Of a stretch of 49,759 bases of DNA, positions 26,819 through 33,825 are shown piece by piece. Within the stretch, counting starts at the first letter, position 1. Each line of letters starts with the position of its first letter. Source of the stretch: Streptomyces celluloflavus (GTDB lineage: Bacteria; Actinomycetota; Actinomycetes; Streptomycetales; Streptomycetaceae). The translations under genes were made by a program, and so were the position numbers. Location: positions 1-49,759 of the forward strand of contig JOEL01000049.1 in assembly GCA_000720995.1 (NCBI GenBank). Reading direction: 5' to 3'. Under the pieces are notes generated by a model. The model did no database searches, was not told where the DNA came from, and saw only the letters and a program-made list of their open reading frames with translations.

Positions 26819-27004
26819 TCAGTCGATGCCGCGGAAGATATACGGTTCGGCCGGATCGTCGTCACAGCCGGCGAGACGCACCGGAACGCAGCGGCCCCAG
26901 ACCTCCAGGTTGCGGACCTCCTTGATCCGGCCCGGCCGGTCCACCTGCTTCAAGCGGGGCTGCTTGTACTGAACCTTGTGCACTGCCACCACGTACTCCT
27001 TCAT
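26819..27004 (-). CDS. Small basic protein of unknown function
   Basis: This 61-residue protein from ATG 27004, or 73 residues from GTG 27040, begins MKEYVVAVHKVQYKQPRLK and ends with an acidic segment CDDDPAEPYIFRG. Codon use is that of a real gene and no other frame competes. It has no signal peptide, membrane helix or metal motif. The even charge split (basic N-terminal two-thirds, acidic tail) could suit a nucleic-acid or partner-binding role, but I do not recognise the family. Neither start has a clear ribosome site. Its upstream region contains the long inverted repeat at 27236-27282. Confidence 0.55.
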   Translation of the reverse strand: MKEYVVAVHKVQYKQPRLKQVDRPGRIKEVRNLEVWGRCVPVRLAGCDDDPAEPYIFRGID

Positions 27005-27235
27005 CGAGGTATTGGTCCGACGCGGTGGCGCCTTCTTCACGAACCGGGAGGTCGGCCAAGGATTGTGGCGTTCCCGCGACGGGCCAATGGTGTTGGCGTC
27101 TCCCGTAAAGGTCGTCCGTCGTACCCCAGACTAACGACTTCACACCCGGAGCGCGCGATTTTTTCCGGCGACAGGGGCATCCGTCCGGACGGCCGAAAAT
27201 CCACCCCGCCGCGCCGAGCCGCTGGTGGGCGCACC

Positions 27236-27282
27236 GATGACCGGCCGCCGGCCGCTCCGCACCCGCCCGGCGGCCGGTCATC
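27236..27282. repeat. Perfect 16-bp inverted repeat in an unassigned 438-bp gap
   Basis: The 438 bp between the small gene (leftward) and the LMF gene (rightward) contains no recognisable gene. Near its middle, 27236-27251 is the exact reverse complement of 27267-27282, with a 15-base loop. Neither flanking gene reads into it, so it is not an ordinary terminator for either. A run of six T at about 27161-27166 lies further left. It could end an unannotated short transcript or be a regulator site. Confidence 0.8.
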
Positions 27283-27478
27283 TTCCGCTACGCACTCTTA
27301 ATGGTCGTCCGGCAGCCGGATGACCGCGCCGCCCGCCCGCCGGGGCCGCCGGCACCGGGGCACGGCCGCCGCCCGGTCCCACTGCGGGCGCCCGCCCACC
27401 CCGCCGATCCGCCCGCCCGGGTCCCCGCCGCGCGCGCCTGTCACCCGGGCCCATGGCCGCGGTGCTACCCATGGGCGG

Positions 27479-29047
27479 GTGGACTGGTTCACGGATACCG
27501 ACTACGGGCTCGGCCGGCTGATCTTCCAGCGGATGCTGGCCGTGCTCTACCTGACCGCGTTCGTCGCGGCGGCGCGGCAGTTCCGGGCGCTGATCGGGGC
27601 GCGCGGGATGCTCCCGGTGCCCGAGTTCGTGGCGCGGGTGCCGTTCCGTGCCGCCCCCTCGGTCTTCCAGCTGCGCTACTCCGACCGCTTCTTCGCGGCC
27701 TGGACATGGTGCGGGGCGCTGCTGGCGGCGGCCGTCGCGGCGGGCGCCGCCGATGCCGTACCGCTGTGGGCGTCGATGGTGATGTGGGCGGCACTGTGGG
27801 TGATGTATCTGTCCGTCGTCAACGTCGGGCAGACCTGGTACGGCTTCGGCTGGGAGTCGCTGCTGCTGGAGGCGGGCTTTCTCGCCGTCTTTCTCGGCAA
27901 TGCCACGATCGCGCCCCCGGTGCTGGTCATGTGGCTGCTGCGCTGGCTGCTCTTCCGGGTGGAGTTCGGGGCCGGGCTGATCAAAATGCGCGGCGACCGC
28001 TGCTGGCGGGATCTGACCTGCCTCTACTACCACCACGAGACCCAGCCGATGCCGGGCCCGCTGAGCTGGTTCTTCCACCATCTGCCCAGACCGCTGCACC
28101 GGGCCGAGGTGGCCGCCAACCATGTGGCGCAACTCGGCCTGCCCGTCCTGCTGTTCACCCCGCAGCCGGTGGCCGGCTGGGCCGCCCTGGCGATGGCCGC
28201 CACCCAGTTGTGGCTGGTGTTCTCCGGCAACTTCGCCTGGCTGAACTGGCTGACCATCGCGCTGGCGCTGTCGGCGGTCGGCCCCTTGTGGACGGCCGGA
28301 CCACAGGCCCCGGCTTCGCCTCCCGTCTGGTTCACGGTCCTCGTCATCGCCGTCACCGCCCTCGTCGCCGCGCTCAGCTACCGGCCGGCGCGCAATCTGC
28401 TCACCCGGCAGCAACGGATGAACACGTCCTACGAGCCGCTGCATCTGGTCAATTCCTACGGCGCCTTCGGCAGCATCACCCGCGTGCGCCGGGAGATCGT
28501 CATCGAGGGCACCACGGACGCCGCGACCGGGCCCGGCACCGTCCGGCCGGCGCACGAGCTCCACGGCGAGCCGCTGGACCGGCACCACGTGGATTGGTAC
28601 CGGCGGCGCAGCGGCCAGGGGCGCCCGGTGCTCGAACGCGCCGACCGGGAGGTTCCGGCCGACGCGGGGTGGCAGGAGTACGGCTTCCATGGCAAGCCCG
28701 ACGACCCCCGGCGCTGGCCGCGCCAGTTCGCGCCCTTCCATTTGAGGCTCGACTGGCTGCTCTGGTTCGTGGCCCTCTCCCCGGCCTACGGCCTGCCGTG
28801 GTTCGAGGGCTTCCTCCTGCGGCTGCTGCTGAACGACCGCGACACGCTCGGACTGCTGCGGCACAACCCGTTCCCGGACCGTCCGCCGCGGTACGTCCGC
28901 GCCCGCGTGTTCCGGTACCGCTTCACCACCTGGCGAGAACTGCGCGAAACCGGGGCCTGCTGGCATCGCGAGTACGTACGCGAACTGCTCCCTCCGGTAC
29001 GCCTCACCGCACCGCCGGTCTCACGCACTCCGGCTTCGGGCGAATGA
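27479..29047 (+). CDS. Lipase maturation factor family membrane protein
   Basis: This 522-residue protein matches the LMF family: VDWFTDTDYGLGRLIFQRML at the N-terminus, about six membrane segments over the first 350 residues, the LLRWLLFRVEFGAGLIKMRG motif, then a soluble C-terminal domain with YEPLHLVNSYGAFGSI and RHNPFPDRPPRYVRARVF. The animal homologue LMF1 helps lipases fold; the bacterial role is not established. The start is placed at GTG 27479 because family members begin with this residue pattern. A longer frame from ATG 27320 would add 53 low-complexity residues. A decayed copy of this gene's 3' end lies at 31030-31178. Confidence 0.88.
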   Translation: MDWFTDTDYGLGRLIFQRMLAVLYLTAFVAAARQFRALIGARGMLPVPEFVARVPFRAAPSVFQLRYSDRFFAAWTWCGALLAAAVAAGAADAVPLWASMVMWAALWVMYLSVVNVGQTWYGFGWESLLLEAGFLAVFLGNATIAPPVLVMWLLRWLLFRVEFGAGLIKMRGDRCWRDLTCLYYHHETQPMPGPLSWFFHHLPRPLHRAEVAANHVAQLGLPVLLFTPQPVAGWAALAMAATQLWLVFSGNFAWLNWLTIALALSAVGPLWTAGPQAPASPPVWFTVLVIAVTALVAALSYRPARNLLTRQQRMNTSYEPLHLVNSYGAFGSITRVRREIVIEGTTDAATGPGTVRPAHELHGEPLDRHHVDWYRRRSGQGRPVLERADREVPADAGWQEYGFHGKPDDPRRWPRQFAPFHLRLDWLLWFVALSPAYGLPWFEGFLLRLLLNDRDTLGLLRHNPFPDRPPRYVRARVFRYRFTTWRELRETGACWHREYVRELLPPVRLTAPPVSRTPASGE

Positions 29048-29086
29048 AGCGGCTCCGGCAGCCTCGCCAGGGCCGGGATTTCGCGA

Positions 29087-29521
29087 TCAGCAGCTCACCT
29101 CGTCAGTACCGCCGCCAAGGCAGCCCTCCAGGATCATCGCGAGCCGCATGACCTGTCCGATCGACAGTGACGGAGGGATGAGCTTGTTTTCCCTGCGGGT
29201 GAGCAGAGTGGTCACCACGACTTCCGACGGCTGCGCGATGACACCGGCTGCGCGCAGGGCCCCGTCCAGTTCTTTCCGCACCACGCTCGCTGTCGGCTGC
29301 GCCGTTCCACTCACCTGGCCGCCCAGCTTCCCGGCAAGCCACCGGGCCTGCGAGAGCGACAGCGCCGGAATACGCACTCGGTTGATCTTGACGCCCTCCA
29401 CTTCGCCGACCGTCACCACCGACGGTTCGGCGTCGAACCCGGCTCGGCGCAGAGCATCGTCCAGGCGTAGACGTATGTCACTTGTGACCTGATGAGGCGT
29501 CCGGATCAGCGGGGCAGCCAT
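29087..29521 (-). CDS. Two-repeat protein of unknown family
   Basis: This 144-residue protein consists of two homologous units of about 53 residues. Unit one (about 14-66) contains RLRLDDALRRAGFDAEPSVV and ends ALSLSQARWLAGKL. Unit two (about 78-131) contains VRKELDGALRAAGVIAQPSE and ends SLSIGQVMRLAMIL. Each unit looks like helix, short strands, then a helix containing an L-S-x-x-Q-x-x-x-L-A pattern. I do not recognise the family; a DNA-binding or dimeric scaffold fold is possible. ATG 29521 follows GAGGAG/GAGG. It is divergent from an XRE-TPR regulator across 140 bp, in DNA of lower GC content than the flanks, suggesting the pair arrived together. Confidence 0.7.
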   Translation of the reverse strand: MAAPLIRTPHQVTSDIRLRLDDALRRAGFDAEPSVVTVGEVEGVKINRVRIPALSLSQARWLAGKLGGQVSGTAQPTASVVRKELDGALRAAGVIAQPSEVVVTTLLTRRENKLIPPSLSIGQVMRLAMILEGCLGGGTDEVSC

Positions 29522-29582
29522 TGTCCTCACTCCTCGGTTGCGATGCCAATACATGGAGTGAACCGGAGAGGGCCAAGATCAG

Positions 29583-29609
29583 TTGACACATAAGTGCCAC
29601 AACTACTGT
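29583..29609 (+). promoter_or_regulatory. Candidate promoter of the XRE-TPR gene
   Basis: A consensus TTGACA (29583-29588) is followed after 15 bp by TACTGT (29604-29609). The spacing is short, but both boxes are strong for this genome. It points toward the XRE-TPR gene at 29662. Confidence 0.5.
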
Positions 29610-29661
29610 TCGAGGGAAGGAACTTGTTGGCGCCCACATATCCGCCGGGCAGAGTGACCAT

Positions 29662-30849
29662 ATGGACAGCACGCGCACGCCCGCCGCAGGTGAGAACATT
29701 CAGGTACTCCGTAAGGCGAGGGGACTCGGGCAGACAAAGGTGGCCCGCGCTGCGGGCATCTCCGTCTCTCTCCTCCGCAAGATCGAGAGTGGCGAGAGGG
29801 CGGCCACGCCACCCAACGTGGCGTCCATCGCCAAGGCCCTTCGCGTCAGTACTGCGAGGATCTACGGGCAGCCCTTCCTGGGCCCGTCCGAGCAGAGTGA
29901 CCTTCTTGAGGACGTGCGAAACGCTGTCCGGCGTCACACCCTCCCCAAGGAAGATGTGCCACCGCTCGACGAATTGCGAGAAGACCTCCGCAAGGCTGCC
30001 GAACTGAGGTCCAACACAAATTACCTCGAACTGCTCAGGATGCTTCCCGAGCTTCTGGGACGGGTGACCGCCACAGCCATGACAGCCGGCGGCGATGCCG
30101 TCGCTTGGGGCGATGTGGCTGACGTATACGGATGCGCCTACGCCGTCGCTCATCGGCTGGTTCAGCCAGACCTGGCAGAAATGATCGTGTCCCGCCAGCA
30201 ATGGGCTGCCCGACAGACATGGAATCCGGTGGCAGAGGCGGCTACCGCCTGGAACGAGGCCGGAACGTACCAATCCGCAGGTCAATATGACGATGGGTTG
30301 GCAATTATCGACCGGGCCATCGTTCAGTTCGAACGCGTGATGGCTGACGAGATGATCTCCGTCGTCGCACTGGGTTCACTCCATCTTCGTGGAGTGGTGC
30401 TTGCTTCCAGGTACAAGGACAAGGCGGCCACGGAAGCGCATTCACAAAAGGCGAATGCGCTCGCCGGACGGATTCCCCGTGGGGACGTCCTCGCCCACAA
30501 CCTTACGTTCGGATCGGGGAACACCGCCCTGTACGATCTCGCCGCGCTCGTGGAGCTGGACAAACCTGATAAGGCTTCCCGAATGGCTCAGCCCCTGATC
30601 AAGACTCACCCGTCCGGGCTCCGCCCTTCGAGACTGGGCCGGCTCTATATCGACACAGCGCGTGCCCGCATGGCACTCAAGGACTACGCCGGAGCCGAGG
30701 AAGCACTCAAAGCGGCCTTCGCGGTCGCTCCTCAGATGGCGGAGGTACACCCCATGAGCCGGGAAGTTCTTCGAGTTCTTTTCATCCTTCACCAGCGAAG
30801 CAGGCCGGACCTGACGGACATGGCGAAGAAGGCCGGACTGGCTGCCTGA
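29662..30849 (+). CDS. XRE-family regulator with TPR-like C-terminal domain
   Basis: The 395-residue protein has an XRE HTH at about residues 12-65 (VARAAGISVSLLRKIESGER). A long alpha-helical region follows with tetratricopeptide-like pairs, for example AWNEAGTYQSAGQYDDGLAI and ARMALKDYAGAEEALKAAF. This architecture is widespread in Streptomyces regulators that sense a peptide or partner protein through the TPR part. Its partner is plausibly the divergent two-repeat protein. Base composition is visibly less GC-biased than in surrounding genes, with many A/T-ending codons such as GAA and CCA. A strong intrinsic terminator follows at 30909-30942. No consensus ribosome site precedes ATG 29662. 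Confidence 0.87.
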   Translation: MDSTRTPAAGENIQVLRKARGLGQTKVARAAGISVSLLRKIESGERAATPPNVASIAKALRVSTARIYGQPFLGPSEQSDLLEDVRNAVRRHTLPKEDVPPLDELREDLRKAAELRSNTNYLELLRMLPELLGRVTATAMTAGGDAVAWGDVADVYGCAYAVAHRLVQPDLAEMIVSRQQWAARQTWNPVAEAATAWNEAGTYQSAGQYDDGLAIIDRAIVQFERVMADEMISVVALGSLHLRGVVLASRYKDKAATEAHSQKANALAGRIPRGDVLAHNLTFGSGNTALYDLAALVELDKPDKASRMAQPLIKTHPSGLRPSRLGRLYIDTARARMALKDYAGAEEALKAAFAVAPQMAEVHPMSREVLRVLFILHQRSRPDLTDMAKKAGLAA

Positions 30850-30908
30850 ATGTGTGAGGTGAGCCCTGCGACCCGGCATACGGAGATATCAGGTAGCGGA
30901 AATGGGAG

Positions 30909-30942
30909 GACCCGTTGGCGTGGACCAACGGGTCTTTCTGTT
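30909..30942 (+). terminator. Intrinsic terminator with U-tract after the XRE-TPR gene
   Basis: A perfect 10-bp stem (30909-30918 with 30925-30934), loop CGTGGA and then TTTCTGTT form a classical rho-independent terminator. A G-T pair and an A-T pair can extend the stem. A U-tracted terminator is unusual in this window and supports a foreign origin for the islet. Confidence 0.88.
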
Positions 30943-31029
30943 ACTCACACCAGGATCTCAGGACCCTTCACGGCGGCATGGAAACCTTCTTCGCGTTTGG
31001 TCTTTCCGTCAAAGGGCTGTCACTGCGGC

Positions 31030-31178
31030 CGCCGCGCCACGATCCGTTCCCCGATCCGCCGCCCGCGCGGGTGCGGGCCGGGTCTTGCGGTACCGCTTCG
31101 CTATCTGGCGGGAGTTGCGGGCGACCGGGGTGTGGTGGTGGCGCAGCTCGGTACGGGAGTCTCTGCCGTCGGCGCCCC
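31030..31178 (+). pseudogene. Decayed 3' fragment of a second lipase maturation factor gene
   Basis: Read on the plus strand, this stretch gives RHDPFPDPPPARVRAG and then, after a frameshift, VLRYRFAIWRELRATGVWWW. These match RHNPFPDRPPRYVRARVF and FRYRFTTWRELRETGACWH at the end of the intact LMF gene (28860-28975). The nucleotide match is clear but imperfect, so it is an old paralogue and not a recent duplication. Only the last 50 or so codons survive. It overlaps the 3' end of the leftward TPR gene. Confidence 0.75.
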
Positions 31179-32186
31179 TGTCACCTCGGTGCGGAAGGCG
31201 ATGACCATGTCGTGGGCGTGGCGCAGTCCGATGCGGCCGAAGTCGCGCTCCAGCTCGGCGAGTTCGGCGAGTGTTTCGTCGCGGTCGCGGCCCAGCCGGG
31301 CGCGGGACTTGGCCAGGCCCAGGCGGGACAGGGCCACACCGCGCGGTTCGTGCATCTCGCGGAACTCCCGGAGCGCGACGGTGTACATGTCCCGGGCCGC
31401 CTCGTAACGTCCGGCCCGGTAGAGGACGTTCCCGCGCATCTTGTGGTTGTAGGCGAGCGCGCTCGCCAGGTCCATCTCGCGGCAGACGGCTTCCGCCTCG
31501 GACAGCAGCGCCAGCGCCCGGTCCGGTTCCCCCTGGACGGACAGGACGTCGGCTATACCGCGCAGCGACCAGGCGCGGCCCCGGGCGTCGTCGGCCTCGG
31601 TGGCTATTCGGGCGGACTCCTCGAACAGCTCCAGCGCCTTGGCGTGGTCGCCGGTGTTGCGGTGCATCTGGGCGATACCGGACATCGCCCACACCATGTG
31701 GCGGGCCTCGCCGTGGGCCCGGCCCTGTTCGAGCAGTTGCTCGTGGAGTGCGGCGACCGCGGGGTAGTCGCCCTGTATGCGGCCGGTCTCGGCGAGACCG
31801 GCGAGAGCGTAGCCGTGAGCGAGGCGGTCGCCGCTCCCGTCGGCCAGTGCGACGGCCCGGGTGAGCAGCCGGCGGGCGAGCGGCAGCGTTCCGCACTGGC
31901 GGGCCAGGGTGCCGCCGCTCCACAGGGCCCAGGACATCGCGCCGGCGTCACCCGCGGTGCGTGCGCTGCGGTAGCTCTCGCGCCAGGCGGCGCCGGCGTC
32001 CGCCACCCGGCCCAGCCGCCGGTTGGCCTCGGCGACCGCGAGCGCGGCGCGCGCCCGCTCCAGCGCCGTACCGGCTTCCGACCGCGCACGGCTCGCGATG
32101 GTCAGCACCTCCTCGTACGAGGAGTTCACCCCCAGGGCCGCCCCCAGCTCACCCTGGTACTCGGGCGCGAATGCCTTGTCGTACAT
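31101..32186 (-). CDS. Tetratricopeptide repeat protein
   Basis: This 361-residue protein is almost entirely helical TPR-type repeats, for example HGYALAGLAETGRIQGDYPA, GIAQMHRNTGDHAKALELFE and GNVLYRAGRYEAARDMYTVA, each with the small/large spacing of TPR helices. It lacks an HTH domain and a signal peptide, so it is probably a cytosolic protein-interaction factor. ATG 32186 follows GGAGAG closely. The last 25-30 residues (TPVPSCATTTPRSPATPAR) are unlike the repeats and are encoded antisense to the LMF remnant. The original stop may therefore have been lost when the locus was rearranged. Confidence 0.82.
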   Translation of the reverse strand: MYDKAFAPEYQGELGAALGVNSSYEEVLTIASRARSEAGTALERARAALAVAEANRRLGRVADAGAAWRESYRSARTAGDAGAMSWALWSGGTLARQCGTLPLARRLLTRAVALADGSGDRLAHGYALAGLAETGRIQGDYPAVAALHEQLLEQGRAHGEARHMVWAMSGIAQMHRNTGDHAKALELFEESARIATEADDARGRAWSLRGIADVLSVQGEPDRALALLSEAEAVCREMDLASALAYNHKMRGNVLYRAGRYEAARDMYTVALREFREMHEPRGVALSRLGLAKSRARLGRDRDETLAELAELERDFGRIGLRHAHDMVIAFRTEVTGAPTAETPVPSCATTTPRSPATPAR

Positions 32187-32215
32187 CTCTCCATGGCCTC
32201 TCGGTCATCCCCGTG

Positions 32216-32227
32216 TCTTGATCAAGA
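32216..32227. promoter_or_regulatory. 12-bp palindrome TCTTGATCAAGA upstream of the TPR gene
   Basis: TCTTGATCAAGA is a perfect AT-rich palindrome 30 bp upstream of the TPR start. The whole 346-bp gap up to the lactonase gene otherwise shows no gene or clear structure. It is a candidate operator near the TPR promoter. Confidence 0.4.
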
Positions 32228-32532
32228 AACTATGGGCCGCCGACCCCGCGGCGAATCCGTCGGCGTGGGGGTTATGGCGTACAACTCCAGTGCTACGGGA
32301 GGGCCGAGGCTCATCATCGGGATGTACGGGTATGCCGGGCCGGACGGCCATCGGCGGACGCCGGTCCGGACACCGCACGGGACGGTGGCGGCGGTGCGGG
32401 AGCCCAACCGGCCGGGCCCTCGCCCCAGTTCCCCCGCGCACCACGCGTCGTCGCCCGCCCCTCTTGCCGTCGCGTACCGGCGCACGCCACCCTGACTGCC
32501 ACAGCCGAGATCGCCGGACGCCGAGGGGTGAC

Positions 32533-33738
32533 ATGAGCGCGGTACGGACAAGGACCGGCAGGGGCGGAGAGCCAGGGGCCGAAACCGGGATCGCCCGGCG
32601 GCGGTTCGTCGGGACGGTCGCGGCGGGGCTGGCCGCGACGGCCGGTGCGGCGGTGGTCACGGTCGGGGACGCGGCCCCCGCGCAGGCCCGGCACCGCCCC
32701 GGCCGGCCGCTCTTCCTGGGGACGTACACCTCCGTGCCGGGCGGCGGCACCGGCATCGGCCTGGGCAGATACGACACCGGGACCGGCCGGATCACCGCCA
32801 CCGGCGTCGTGCGGGGCGTCGCCGACCCCTCCTATCTCGCGCTCGCCCCGGACGGCCGCACCCTCTACGCGGTCGACGAGCGGCAGCGGGGCGGGGTGAC
32901 GGCCATCGCGCTGCGGCCGGGCCGCGCGCCCAGGGTGCTGGGCAGCCGGCCGACCGGCGGCGCCGGGCCCTGCCATCTGTCGGTGCACCCCGGCGGCCGC
33001 TGGCTGCTCAGCGCCAACTACCTCTCCGGCAGTGTGGCCGTGCACCCGATCGACCCGGACAGCGGTGCGCTGGGGGCGCGTACCGATCTGGTCGCGCACA
33101 CCGCCCCGCCGCCCGGCCCCGGCCAGGACGGCCCGCACGCGCACCAGATCGCCACCAGCCCGGACGGCCGCCATGTACTCGCCGTCGACCTCGGCAACGA
33201 CACCGTCTACACCTACCGGCTGGACACCTCCGCCGGGAAACTGACCCAGGTGTCATACGCGGCGCTGCGGCCCGGCGCGGGCCCCCGGCATCTGACGTTC
33301 CACCCCTCGGGCGTCTTCGCCTATCTGGCGAACGAGGTGGACAACACCGTGGTGGTCTGCGGCTACGACCCGCGCAGCGGACGGCTCACGCCCGGCGCAC
33401 CGCAGTCCACCGGCACCGGCGCGGGCACCAGTTACCCGGCGCAGATACTGGTCACCGGGGACGGCCGCTTCGCGTATCTCGCCAATCGCGGCGACAACAG
33501 CCTCACCCGCTATGCCGTGGCGGCGGGCGGGGCGCGGCTGCGGCTGCTGGACACCGTGCCGGTCGGCGGGGACTTCCCCCGGCAGCTCGCGTTCTCGCCG
33601 GACGGGCGGCTGCTGTTCGCGGCGAACCAGAAGTCGGCGTCGGTGACGGTGTTCTCGGTGGACGCCCGGACGGGGGCGCTGCGGCGCGCGGGCGCGCCCT
33701 TCACGACCCCGATGCCGGTGTGCGTACTGCCGCTGTGA
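32533..33738 (+). CDS. Tat-exported lactonase-family beta-propeller protein
   Basis: The 401-residue protein has a twin-arginine signal (IARRRFVGTVAAG) and an Ala-rich export segment to about residue 57. The rest is a seven-bladed propeller of the lactonase/6-phosphogluconolactonase (YkgB-type) family. Repeated blade motifs include LALAPDGRTLYAVDE, LSVHPGGRWLLSANYLSGS, IATSPDGRHVLAVDLGND and LAFSPDGRLLFAANQKSAS. Because it is exported, a role in the cytosolic pentose phosphate pathway is unlikely; extracellular lactone hydrolysis or ligand binding fits better. ATG 32533 lies 3 bp after GAGGGGTG. Confidence 0.85.
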   Translation: MSAVRTRTGRGGEPGAETGIARRRFVGTVAAGLAATAGAAVVTVGDAAPAQARHRPGRPLFLGTYTSVPGGGTGIGLGRYDTGTGRITATGVVRGVADPSYLALAPDGRTLYAVDERQRGGVTAIALRPGRAPRVLGSRPTGGAGPCHLSVHPGGRWLLSANYLSGSVAVHPIDPDSGALGARTDLVAHTAPPPGPGQDGPHAHQIATSPDGRHVLAVDLGNDTVYTYRLDTSAGKLTQVSYAALRPGAGPRHLTFHPSGVFAYLANEVDNTVVVCGYDPRSGRLTPGAPQSTGTGAGTSYPAQILVTGDGRFAYLANRGDNSLTRYAVAAGGARLRLLDTVPVGGDFPRQLAFSPDGRLLFAANQKSASVTVFSVDARTGALRRAGAPFTTPMPVCVLPL

Positions 33739-33825
33739 CCGGGCGGCGGTCCCGCGCCGGGCCGCCACACCGGTGCAACACTGCGGCAACGGCGCCGCAC
33801 GATTGGCCCGTTAGCGTCGGCCCCC

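Noticed and set aside
29041-31178. Integrative element with attachment sites
   Set aside because: No integrase, excisionase or tRNA is visible and the bracketing LMF sequences are diverged, so short exact att repeats are not supported.
32270-32495. A plus-strand frame (MAYNSSATGG...) in the gap before the lactonase
   Set aside because: No ribosome site, Pro/Arg-rich composition and an unconvincing start; it looks like a chance frame.
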